Source: Clostridia bacterium
GTDB taxonomy: Bacteria; Bacillota_A; Clostridia; Peptostreptococcales; Anaerovoracaceae
DNA: 11,742 bases
Direction: 5' to 3'
NCBI GenBank assembly: GCA_024403175.1
Contig: JAKSSI010000018.1
Location: 1 to 11,742, forward strand
Numbering within the stretch: the stretch's first letter is position 1; every line of letters begins with the position of its first letter. The notes below the pieces were generated by a model. That model made no database searches. It was not told the origin of the DNA and worked only from the letters and a program-made list of their open reading frames with translations. Position numbers and translations under genes: made by a program. Below are positions 1 through 6,033 of this stretch, piece after piece.

Positions 1-56
1 AACCAAGAACCGGTATCCCAGATTGTCCACACCGGAATCTATAAAATGTCTTTTTG
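1..56. repeat. Partial copy of an intergenic palindromic repeat downstream of copA
   Basis: Bases 1-28 are identical to bases 3097-3124, which lie inside the palindromic element at 3000-3151. The similarity continues more loosely to about 56: both copies follow with a CGGAA-like segment and then an AAAAT(G/A)TCTTTTT end. Only the right half is visible; the rest would lie before position 1. The copy starts about 17 nt beyond the copA stop codon. In the direction of copA transcription it would form the first half of a long hairpin, so it may serve as a transcript end; this is an inference. A separate small perfect palindrome, TTTGTAATTACAAA, sits at 53-66. Confidence 0.7.
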
Positions 57-72
57 TAATTACAAATTTAAA

Positions 73-285
73 TTACTTTACTGCGCAAGAAACAAATTCG
101 TAATCAGCATCTGTTATAGCCTTCTTGAATACTTCTTCAGCAATTGGAGCAGATGTTGTAACTTCTACTGTTCCTGTTGCGGAGCTTGCCTTTGCTTCAA
201 CAACGCCGTCGATAGCTTCAAGAACCTTCTTAACTCTTGCTTCGCAGTGGCCGCACATCATTCCATTAACCTTAAGTTCTACCAT
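73..285 (-). CDS. Candidate internal gene: CopZ-like copper chaperone made from the 3' end of copA
   Basis: In-frame ATG at codon 780 of copA (bases 285-283) opens a 70-residue product with exactly one HMA fold, starting MVELKVNGMMCGHC. That is the size and layout of stand-alone CopZ chaperones, with Cys11 and Cys14 of the product binding Cu(I). A perfect AGGAGGA site lies 7 nt upstream. The Glu-Glu-Asp codons that form it are GAG GAG GAC, whereas GAA is the usual Glu codon in this AT-rich gene. The product also ends with an extra Cys (Cys67). Two readings are possible: a former copZ gene fused to copA with its start site left behind as a relic, or a working dual-output gene. In E. coli a free chaperone is also made from copA, but from the N-terminal HMA by ribosomal frameshifting. 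Internal translation here is an inference from the sequence. Confidence 0.5.
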   Translation of the reverse strand: MVELKVNGMMCGHCEARVKKVLEAIDGVVEAKASSATGTVEVTTSAPIAEEVFKKAITDADYEFVSCAVK

Positions 286-2622
286 TTTAATGTCCTCCTC
301 TTGGGGTTTAATAAATTCGCTCATATCGAGCTCAACTATAGCATTTTTATTTTTCTTATCTTTCTTTGAATCAAACATCTTAAACAGGTTAAGTCTAAGA
401 GCATTTGATACTACACAAAAGCTTGATAAACTCATTGCAGCCGCACCAAACATTGGATTCAGCTTCCAGCCGAAAAGACTGATAAACACGCCTGCGGCAA
501 TTGGGATTCCTACAGTATTATAGAAGAATGCCCAGAAAAGATTTTCGTGAATATTTGTAAGGGTCGCACGGCTGAGCCTAATGGCAGCTGCCACATCTGT
601 GAGCCTGCTCTTCATAACAACCACATCTGCAGCATCCACCGCTACATCAGCACCAGCACCGATTGCTATACCAATGTCGGCTCTTGTAAGAGCTGGAGCA
701 TCGTTAATGCCGTCGCCAACCATAATAACCTTGCCCTGTTCCTTAAGCTTCTTAATTACGCTTTCTTTTCCGTCAGGAAGAACTCCAGCAACAACATTGT
801 CCACACCTGCCTGAGCACCGATAGCATCTGCAGTACGCTGATTATCACCAGTAAGCATAACAACCTTAATTCCCATATTCTTAATCTGAGAAATGGCCTC
901 TGCACTGTCTTCTTTCATTATGTCTGCAACAGCTATAATACCGGCAAACTTACCACCCTTTGCGAAAAGCAGAGGTGTCTTACCAGCCGCAGCAAAGCTT
1001 TCAGCAGCCGCGTTCATTTCGCTGCTTATAGAAACCTTTGAAGCTATAAACTTCATACTTCCGCCAAAGACTGTTTCGCCATCGATTGTAGCAGTAAGAC
1101 CATTGCCTGGAAGTGCAACAAAGCCGTCTGTTTCGTATGCTTCAACCCCCTCTTCTTCTGCCTTTGCAATTACTGCCTTAGCCAAAGGATGTTCGCTAAA
1201 CTTTTCAATTGAGTAGGCAATTTTTAAAAGTTCCGATTCGTTAAAACCATCAGCTGCAGCTATATCTGTAAAGTGAGGTTCGCCCTTTGTAATTGTTCCA
1301 GTCTTATCTAAAACTACAATCTGTGCTTTGCCTGTTTCTTCAAGTGAAACCGCAGTTTTAAAAAGTATACCGTTCTTTGCGCCCATGCCGTTGCCGACCA
1401 TAATTGCAACAGGGGTTGCAAGGCCTAAAGAGCAAGGACAAGAAATTACAAGAACAGAAATGCCTCTTGCAAGTGCAAAGCTAAATGGCTGACCAACTAA
1501 AAGCCAAACAACAGTTGTTACAACCGCAATAGATATTACTGTTGGTACAAATACACCTGACACCTTATCTGCAATTTTAGCAATAGGAGCCTTTGTTGCA
1601 GCGGCGTCGCTAACCATCTTGATGATCTGAGAAAGAGTTGTATCTTCTCCAACTCTAGTAGCACGGCACTTAATAAAACCTGTTTGATTAGTAGTAGCAG
1701 CAGAAACGCCGTCACCTTCAGACTTATCCACAGGAATACTTTCGCCTGTAAGAGAAGCTTCGTTAACTGCAGTGTTTCCTTCAACTACAACACCATCTAC
1801 TGGAATGTTTTCGCCAGGACGAACAACGAAAATGTCATCCTTTTGAACCTGATCAATTGGTACAACAACTTCCTCGCCATTTTTAATAATTGTGGCATTC
1901 TTAGGAGCTAGCTTCATAAGACTCTTAAGAGCATCTGTTGTTTTGCCCTTTGATCGAGCCTCCAGCATTTTGCCCACGGTTATAAGTGTAAGAATCATTG
2001 CAGCGGATTCAAAATAGAATTCGTGCATGTATTCCATAACCATTTCGTAGTTCTGCGCAACCACAGCGCCTGTCATCATAAAGAGTGCATAAACACTCCA
2101 CACAAAAGATGCCGCCGACCCAAGTGCAACCAGAGTATCCATATTAGGAGATCTATGAGCCAAAGACTTAAATCCGCTAATAAAGAACTTCTGATTTATA
2201 ACCATTACGATTGCTGAAAGAAGTAGCTGAACAAGCCCCATTGCTACATGATTTCCTTCAAACCAAGAAGGAATAGGCCAACCCCACATCATGTGCCCCA
2301 TAGAGAAATACATAAGCACTACAAGGAACACAAGTGATGTTATAAGCCTCTTTTTTAGCACAGGGGTTTCATGGTCCGCAAGTGCATCTTCGTCTGCTGA
2401 TATAGACGATTTTGCGCCTTCTAGCCCCTTTACTGAAGCACCGTATCCAGCATCAACAACAGCTTTTATTACTGCGGCAGCATTTGCATTGCCTTCAACT
2501 CCCATAGAGTTTGTAAGCAGGCTGACAGAACATGATGTAACGCCTTCAACGGCATTAACTGCCTTTTCAACCCTCGCAACGCAAGCTGCACAGGGCATGC
2601 CCGTAACAAGATATTGTTGCAT
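73..2622 (-). CDS. copA: Cu(I)-exporting P1B-type ATPase CopA with N- and C-terminal HMA domains
   Basis: An 849-residue copper-exporting ATPase that pumps cytoplasmic Cu(I) across the membrane. Visible in order: an N-terminal heavy-metal-associated domain with GMPCAAC (Cys11, Cys14); membrane segments from about residue 92, with a Met/His-rich loop at 107-128; the actuator TGES at 292-295; the intramembrane CPC metal site at 395-397; the phosphorylation motif DKTGT with Asp439; the nucleotide-binding His-Pro at 478-479; GDGIND at 636-641; and the last membrane helices with Tyr701-Asn702 and MSLSS at 730-734, the Cu(I) site signature. A Lys-rich linker (752-760) leads to a second HMA domain, GMMCGHC (Cys790, Cys793), which most CopA proteins lack at this end. 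The start has the site GAGGTGAT just upstream, overlapping the csoR stop, with only 3 nt between the genes. Expression should follow csoR and rise with copper. Confidence 0.97.
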   Translation of the reverse strand: MQQYLVTGMPCAACVARVEKAVNAVEGVTSCSVSLLTNSMGVEGNANAAAVIKAVVDAGYGASVKGLEGAKSSISADEDALADHETPVLKKRLITSLVFLVVLMYFSMGHMMWGWPIPSWFEGNHVAMGLVQLLLSAIVMVINQKFFISGFKSLAHRSPNMDTLVALGSAASFVWSVYALFMMTGAVVAQNYEMVMEYMHEFYFESAAMILTLITVGKMLEARSKGKTTDALKSLMKLAPKNATIIKNGEEVVVPIDQVQKDDIFVVRPGENIPVDGVVVEGNTAVNEASLTGESIPVDKSEGDGVSAATTNQTGFIKCRATRVGEDTTLSQIIKMVSDAAATKAPIAKIADKVSGVFVPTVISIAVVTTVVWLLVGQPFSFALARGISVLVISCPCSLGLATPVAIMVGNGMGAKNGILFKTAVSLEETGKAQIVVLDKTGTITKGEPHFTDIAAADGFNESELLKIAYSIEKFSEHPLAKAVIAKAEEEGVEAYETDGFVALPGNGLTATIDGETVFGGSMKFIASKVSISSEMNAAAESFAAAGKTPLLFAKGGKFAGIIAVADIMKEDSAEAISQIKNMGIKVVMLTGDNQRTADAIGAQAGVDNVVAGVLPDGKESVIKKLKEQGKVIMVGDGINDAPALTRADIGIAIGAGADVAVDAADVVVMKSRLTDVAAAIRLSRATLTNIHENLFWAFFYNTVGIPIAAGVFISLFGWKLNPMFGAAAMSLSSFCVVSNALRLNLFKMFDSKKDKKNKNAIVELDMSEFIKPQEEDIKMVELKVNGMMCGHCEARVKKVLEAIDGVVEAKASSATGTVEVTTSAPIAEEVFKKAITDADYEFVSCAVK
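293..299 (-). promoter_or_regulatory. Internal Shine-Dalgarno site before the CopZ-like domain of copA
   Basis: On the minus strand the bases read AGGAGGA CATTAAA ATG, a full match to the AGGAGG core with 7-nt spacing. It lies inside the copA reading frame at the codons for Glu-Glu-Asp. It is as strong as the sites of the confirmed genes here and better placed than those of mutS2, argS and the TPR gene. An out-of-frame TAA (308-310, plus-strand TTA) stands just upstream, where an ancestral copA could have ended before a fusion. Confidence 0.6.
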
Positions 2623-2625
2623 AAA

Positions 2626-2925
2626 TCACCTCATTAATTTCTGAAGAGTTGCAACCAAATCATCAACAACATCTTCCTTACCGTTCTTAATATCTTCAAT
2701 TACGCAAGACTTAATATGGCTTGAAAGAAGTTCCTTATTAAATGCATTGATTGCAGCATTTACTGCAGAAGATTGTACCAGCACGTCTGTGCAATACGCA
2801 TCTTCTTCTATCATCTTCTTAAGGCCTCTTACCTGGCCTTCAATTCTATTAAGTCTATTGATAAGCTTTTTATATTCTTCGTCTGAGCGCTGCTTTTTCT
2901 TAGCGCAGCAACATTTCTTCTCCAT
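2626..2925 (-). CDS. csoR: CsoR-family copper-sensing transcriptional repressor
   Basis: A 99-residue all-helical DUF156 repressor. The family binds operator DNA without copper and releases it on binding Cu(I). The signature LINRLNRIEGQVRGLKKM is at 21-38. The Cu(I) ligands are Cys45, His70 and Cys74; the spacing of 25 and 4 residues equals that of Cys36, His61 and Cys65 in M. tuberculosis CsoR, which argues for copper rather than nickel or formaldehyde sensing. The N-terminus carries three consecutive cysteines (Cys5-7) in a Lys-rich stretch, outside the core sensor site. The start is supported by GGGAGGT, with a short A/T spacer to the ATG. It is the first gene of a two-gene operon with copA, 3 nt apart, and probably represses its own promoter through the palindrome at 2965-2981. 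Confidence 0.95.
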   Translation of the reverse strand: MEKKCCCAKKKQRSDEEYKKLINRLNRIEGQVRGLKKMIEEDAYCTDVLVQSSAVNAAINAFNKELLSSHIKSCVIEDIKNGKEDVVDDLVATLQKLMR

Positions 2926-2927
2926 AA

Positions 2928-2944
2928 ATACCTCCCTAGGGTAT
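2928..2944 (-). promoter_or_regulatory. Second, degenerate CsoR-operator-like site over the csoR ribosome-binding site
   Basis: The 17 bases ATACCTCCCTAGGGTAT keep the ATACC-N7-GGTAT frame of the perfect operator at 2965-2981 and contain the palindrome CCCTAGGG at 2934-2941. The site includes the csoR Shine-Dalgarno sequence (GGGAGGT on the minus strand), so part of the resemblance may be fortuitous. The centres of the two sites are 37 bp apart. Confidence 0.4.
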
Positions 2945-2959
2945 AGTTATTACACTTGG

Positions 2960-2989
2960 ATTATATACCCCTCAGGGGTATTTTGTAAA
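2960..2989 (-). promoter_or_regulatory. csoR-copA promoter (-35 TTTACA, -10 TATAAT)
   Basis: On the minus strand TTTACA (2989-2984) is followed after 18 bp by a perfect TATAAT (2965-2960), a sigma-A-type promoter. The expected transcript start near 2953 leaves a leader of roughly 28 nt before the csoR ATG. The CsoR palindrome fills the spacer, so bound repressor would block RNA polymerase directly. The AT-rich end of the palindromic element at 3000-3151 lies 10 bp upstream of the -35 box. Confidence 0.85.
2965..2981. promoter_or_regulatory. CsoR operator, perfect 17-bp palindrome
   Basis: ATACCCCTCAGGGGTAT has two perfect 8-bp arms around one central base. G/C-tract arms bounded by ATAC/GTAT are the known form of CsoR operators. 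It lies between the -35 and -10 boxes of the csoR-copA promoter, immediately upstream of the repressor's own gene. The match of regulator, site and target makes the assignment strong, although binding itself is inferred. Confidence 0.85.
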
Positions 2990-2999
2990 GCATTACGCT

Positions 3000-3151
3000 A
3001 AAAAAGATATTTTAAGTTCCCTCGGGGACACGCTCTCGCTAAACTGGGAACCCAACAGCGGTTCTGGGGTTCTTGCATCGCGCGAACGCTCGCAACAACC
3101 AAGAACCGGTATCCCAGATTGTCCCTACGGAAACATTAAAATATCTTTTTT
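3000..3151. repeat. 152-bp palindromic element with 16-bp perfect terminal inverted repeats
   Basis: The ends AAAAAAGATATTTTAA (3000-3015) and TTAAAATATCTTTTTT (3136-3151) are perfect inverted repeats. Inside, further pairs nest in order: GGGACA (3025-3030) with TGTCCC (3120-3125), CTGGGA (3044-3049) with TCCCAG (3112-3117), CGGTTCT (3059-3065) with AGAACCG (3102-3108), GGTT (3068-3071) with AACC (3097-3100), TTGC (3073-3076) with GCAA (3092-3095), and a small GCG-CGAA-CGC tip. The core is clearly richer in G+C than the genes. Bases 3097-3124 recur at 1-28. It contains no ORF. It could be a dispersed element of the ERIC/MITE kind or, since each strand ends in a T-run after the stem, a two-way terminator. 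It separates the yfcE operon from the csoR promoter. Confidence 0.8.
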
Positions 3152-3165
3152 TATTGCAACAAAAA

Positions 3166-3350
3166 AATCTCAATAATAATCGGTTTAACGAGGCGGACTT
3201 TGCAAGCGCTTTTGAACAAGAATCTACGAATATTTAGGAGCTAGCTGCGCTCACCTGTTTGTGAGCTATCAGGCAGCGACGCGACAATATAAATATAGAT
3301 TCGCAGTTCAAAAAAAGCGGGCCGCCGAAAAACTGATTATTATTGGGATT
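3166..3350 (-). terminator. 185-bp nested palindrome after yfcE; possible long-hairpin terminator
   Basis: Bases 3166-3186 pair with 3330-3350 over 21 positions; the only two departures from Watson-Crick pairing would be G-U pairs in plus-strand RNA. Further nested pairs: GGCGG (3192-3196) with CCGCC (3322-3326), CGCTTTT and GAAC (3207-3217) with GTTC and AAAAGCG (3306-3319), GAATCTA (3220-3226) with TAGATTC (3296-3302), GCTGC (3244-3248) with GCAGC (3273-3277), and a hairpin GCTCAC-CTGTTT-GTGAGC (3249-3266). It begins 10 nt after the yfcE stop codon. Read in that direction, the closing stem runs into seven T residues (3167-3161), as in an intrinsic terminator. The stem is far longer than normal for one, so it may be a structured repeat that also terminates. 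It has no evident sequence match to the neighbouring element. Confidence 0.55.
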
Positions 3351-3360
3351 AAGAATTCGC

Positions 3361-3906
3361 TTAAATTTCTAAAGTGTCATAAACACTGCCGTCTTCGATA
3401 CGGTGCCATGTGAAGGTGCGGCCGTCTAGTATCATAAAGCTCTTTTCAGAACCGCCCTTTGGTATTGAAGTACTGCCTGGATTCAAATAGAGTACATCTT
3501 CAATCTGCTTGTGCGCTGGAACATGGAAATGTCCGCAAAGAAGAATATCTCCGCTTCCAATTGGTGGCAGCTTATCTGGTCCGAAATGATGACCGTGAGT
3601 TGCAAAGATAGTTTTTTCTTCTACTGGAATCTGCATATATTCAGAAGTTAAAGGAAATTCCAAAACCATCTGGTCTACTTCTGCATCGCAGTTTCCGCGC
3701 ACACACCAAATTTTTTCTTTAAGAGGATTTAAAAGTGCAATTACTTCCTTACAATCATATTCATCAGGCAGATTGTTTCTTGGGCCATGATAAAGAATGT
3801 CGCCAAGAAGAAGAATTTTTTCGCACTTTTCTTTTTCAAAATATTCTACAAGTTTTCTTGCAGAAGAAGCACAGCCGTGAATGTCGCTGGCAATAAGTAA
3901 TTTCAT
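3361..3906 (-). CDS. YfcE/MJ0936-type metallophosphodiesterase
   Basis: A 181-residue cytoplasmic enzyme of the small calcineurin-like phosphoesterase family, which uses two metal ions to hydrolyse phosphodiesters. The metal and catalytic residues are all visible: Asp8 and His10 in SDIHG, Asp36 in LLLGD, Asn72 and Asp74 in GNCD, His104 in THGHH, and His126 and His128 in GHFH. The length is typical of YfcE. The biological substrate of this group is not settled; model enzymes act on artificial phosphodiesters. Start chosen at the ATG with GAGGAG 7 nt upstream; that site overlaps the stop codon of the DUF362 gene, 12 nt away, so the two are co-transcribed. It is the last gene of the long operon and is followed by the palindrome at 3166-3350. 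Confidence 0.9.
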   Translation of the reverse strand: MKLLIASDIHGCASSARKLVEYFEKEKCEKILLLGDILYHGPRNNLPDEYDCKEVIALLNPLKEKIWCVRGNCDAEVDQMVLEFPLTSEYMQIPVEEKTIFATHGHHFGPDKLPPIGSGDILLCGHFHVPAHKQIEDVLYLNPGSTSIPKGGSEKSFMILDGRTFTWHRIEDGSVYDTLEI

Positions 3907-3918
3907 AATTTAACTCCT

Positions 3919-5028
3919 CTATTTTATAGTTACAAGTTCGTATTCTCTGGTACCAATACCAATGTTTTCACCATGTACTAAACCAGCCATATAGTCTGTG
4001 CTAGGATGTACTACCATAAATACGTCGTGGTCATGTTCATGCTGGCAAGCTGCAGCTTTTCCGTTTGGATTTACTGGAGCCTTGTTAATTGCATCAATGC
4101 AAGCCTGATCTACCGCAATAGCATCTGCGCCTGCAAACATACCAACATCAGGAACAAGTACTTCACCATGAGCACCGGCACAATCACAGCCTCCCTGTAC
4201 ATCATTTACAAATGCGAAATGGTAAGTTGGCTTTTCGCCAATAGCAGCCTTTGTATATTCTGCAATCTTTTCTGTGAGTACAGGATGTGCCTGATTCCAC
4301 TTGCACTTAATTGCATTCTTTGGGCAATATGCTATGCAATATCCACAGCCAAGGCACTTATCTTCATTGATAACAGCCTTCTTATCTATTATGCTTACGC
4401 CATCATTTGCACAGTGTCTAACGCACATACCGCAGCCAATACAAGCCTTTGTATTGATACCAGGTGTTCCGGAATTGTGCATTTCCATCTTACCACGCTT
4501 TGAACCAGAACCCATACCGATGTTCTTAAGAACACCACCATAGCCTGCTTCAACATGGCCCTTGCAGTGAGTCATTGTAATAAGAACATCTGCTTCAGCA
4601 ATAGCTGCACCAATCTTTGCTGTCTTAACGTGCTTTGCACCTTCAACAGGAATTTCTCTTTCATCTGTTCCTCTAAGACCGTCTGCAATAATTACAGGAG
4701 CACCAAGAGTAAGTTCATTGAAACCGTTTAATGTGGCACAATGAAGATGGTCTACTGCATTTCCTCTATAACCAGGATAAAGTGTATTTGCATCAGTAAA
4801 GAAAACCTTTGCGCCCTGAGCTTTAAGATAATCTGCAAGTATCTTTGAATACTGATGACGAATGAAGGAAACATTGCCCCATTCACCAAAATGGATCTTT
4901 ACTGCAACATATTTTCCATTGAAATCAATGTTGCCAATTTCGCTATTCTTAATAAGTCTGTCAAACTTTCTTAAAGGGTCATCGCCATACTGAGAATTAA
5001 AATCTGCAAAATATACTTTTCCAGACAT
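3919..5028 (-). CDS. DUF362 domain protein with two 4Fe-4S ferredoxin motifs
   Basis: A 369-residue protein of the DUF362 family, whose biochemical role is not established. The DUF362 part spans about 36-185. It is followed by two bacterial-type 4Fe-4S motifs: Cys196, 199, 202, 206 and Cys225, 228, 231, 235, the second ending in Cys-Pro. After these come GGCDC (Cys281, Cys283), the family-typical DVGMF...DAIAVDQA region at 294-309, and a His-rich stretch QHEHDHD at 329-335. No signal peptide or membrane segment is seen, so it is probably a cytoplasmic electron-transfer or Fe-S-dependent enzyme. The start is set at the Met of MSGKVYF: AAGGAG lies 7-8 nt upstream, inside the last codons of the TPR gene, leaving a 4-nt gap. 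The frame stays open upstream to 5145, but that stretch lies within the TPR gene and lacks family sequence. Confidence 0.9.
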   Translation of the reverse strand: MSGKVYFADFNSQYGDDPLRKFDRLIKNSEIGNIDFNGKYVAVKIHFGEWGNVSFIRHQYSKILADYLKAQGAKVFFTDANTLYPGYRGNAVDHLHCATLNGFNELTLGAPVIIADGLRGTDEREIPVEGAKHVKTAKIGAAIAEADVLITMTHCKGHVEAGYGGVLKNIGMGSGSKRGKMEMHNSGTPGINTKACIGCGMCVRHCANDGVSIIDKKAVINEDKCLGCGYCIAYCPKNAIKCKWNQAHPVLTEKIAEYTKAAIGEKPTYHFAFVNDVQGGCDCAGAHGEVLVPDVGMFAGADAIAVDQACIDAINKAPVNPNGKAAACQHEHDHDVFMVVHPSTDYMAGLVHGENIGIGTREYELVTIK

Positions 5029-5032
5029 CGTT

Positions 5033-6031
5033 TTACTCCTTAACCAATTTGGATTTGTTGAGATACTTTTCTGCCATTTCTGCGTTTCCTGTTTCGCTGT
5101 AAAGCTCATACAAGGCAACCATTGCGTCATAGTTGGATGGGACAAGTTTTAATACTTCATGGAAGCCTTCAATTGCTTCTTGCAAGTATCCAAGTTCTCT
5201 ATAGGCATATGCAAGGTTAAAGTGAAGTGGCCACCACTTACCGTATTGAGTGTTTACATATGGTTCTAATATTCTAAGGCCTTCTTCCATTCTGCCTGCG
5301 GCAAGAAGGTTTACGCCTTTTTCAATCTTTACTGGGTCTGCCAGTTCTGCAAGTCTTCCCTCAATTTCCTTTACATTTTCAGGGTCGTCCGCTCCGGCAC
5401 ACTGCATATAGTGCTTCCATGCGATTTGAGTCTTAAGATATTCGCCTCTGTTAAGATAAGAATAACCAAGGAAATACCAAGCCTGAGGGAACTGAGGATA
5501 AGCACTAGTACAGAATTCATAGTATGCACGAGCTTCATCTTTTAATATAGTGATAAGCTCTTCGTTACCTTCTTCGCCTTCCATACTAAGATACCAATAT
5601 CTGCAGCCATTAGCATAGCAGAACATGGATTCAAGAGCTTCGTTTCTAAACATAACTGCAGCTCTTAAATATGCCATACCTTTTCTGTAGTTTCCTATCT
5701 TAAGGCATTCTTCGCCCTTGCTTGCAAATACCATTACAAGTCTGTCGTCAAACAATTTGTTCAAATACTGAAGATAATTATCTACATACTTAAAGTGTGT
5801 GTCCGACCCAATTACTATAGCAATGTTATCAGCAATCTTATTTGTGGACATACCCTTTTCAGTAAAGTCCTTAAGATCTGAAGGAGCGATAGGAATTGGA
5901 ACATCCTTCATAAATCCAAGACCTGCAGAAACTAAAAATTCTTCAGAGATCTCTGAAAACATGAAGTGTGAAACTTCGCTTATAAGGTAATCTTTTAAAT
6001 TGTCTTCTCTGGATTTAAAAATTGGAATCAT
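5033..6031 (-). CDS. Tetratricopeptide-repeat protein of unknown function
   Basis: A 332-residue soluble protein. TPR-like helix pairs are visible at about 103-136, 181-214 and 265-330; the clearest is in the segment with FNLAYAYRELGYLQEAIEGF (271-290). TPR arrays are protein-binding scaffolds. The first 90 residues do not match a domain I recognise. No signal peptide, membrane segment or catalytic motif is seen. The start is 2 nt after the argS stop, with no good Shine-Dalgarno site, so translation probably depends on ribosomes finishing argS. Its end overlaps the ribosome-binding site of the DUF362 gene, which suggests the two are made together and may interact. I cannot assign a function. 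Confidence 0.85.
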   Translation of the reverse strand: MIPIFKSREDNLKDYLISEVSHFMFSEISEEFLVSAGLGFMKDVPIPIAPSDLKDFTEKGMSTNKIADNIAIVIGSDTHFKYVDNYLQYLNKLFDDRLVMVFASKGEECLKIGNYRKGMAYLRAAVMFRNEALESMFCYANGCRYWYLSMEGEEGNEELITILKDEARAYYEFCTSAYPQFPQAWYFLGYSYLNRGEYLKTQIAWKHYMQCAGADDPENVKEIEGRLAELADPVKIEKGVNLLAAGRMEEGLRILEPYVNTQYGKWWPLHFNLAYAYRELGYLQEAIEGFHEVLKLVPSNYDAMVALYELYSETGNAEMAEKYLNKSKLVKE

Positions 6032-6033
6032 AA

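Noticed and set aside
547..1041. Plus-strand open frame of 164 codons
   Set aside because: It lies antisense inside copA, has no recognisable domain and a Cys/Asn/Ser-rich composition typical of a shadow frame.
2390..2440. E. coli-style programmed frameshift after the N-terminal HMA of copA
   Set aside because: I found no CCCAAAG-like slippery site in this stretch. The candidate for a free chaperone is instead the C-terminal HMA.
3317..3325. Short GC palindrome GCGGGCCGC next to an A-run as a simple terminator
   Set aside because: The single-base loop cannot form a hairpin; the bases instead pair within the larger 185-bp structure.
3166..3350. tRNA or other classic RNA gene in the intergenic region
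   Set aside because: The stems do not form a cloverleaf, and no T-loop or anticodon arm could be placed.
1..3360. CRISPR array from the repeated 28-bp segment
   Set aside because: Only two copies 3 kb apart, within palindromic elements, and no spacer pattern.
4006..4503. Plus-strand open frame of 165 codons
   Set aside because: It is antisense to the well-supported DUF362 gene and its composition is that of an out-of-frame read.
5029..5145. Upstream 39-residue extension of the DUF362 protein
   Set aside because: It overlaps the TPR gene, lacks family sequence, and the internal Met has a clear AAGGAG site at the right distance.
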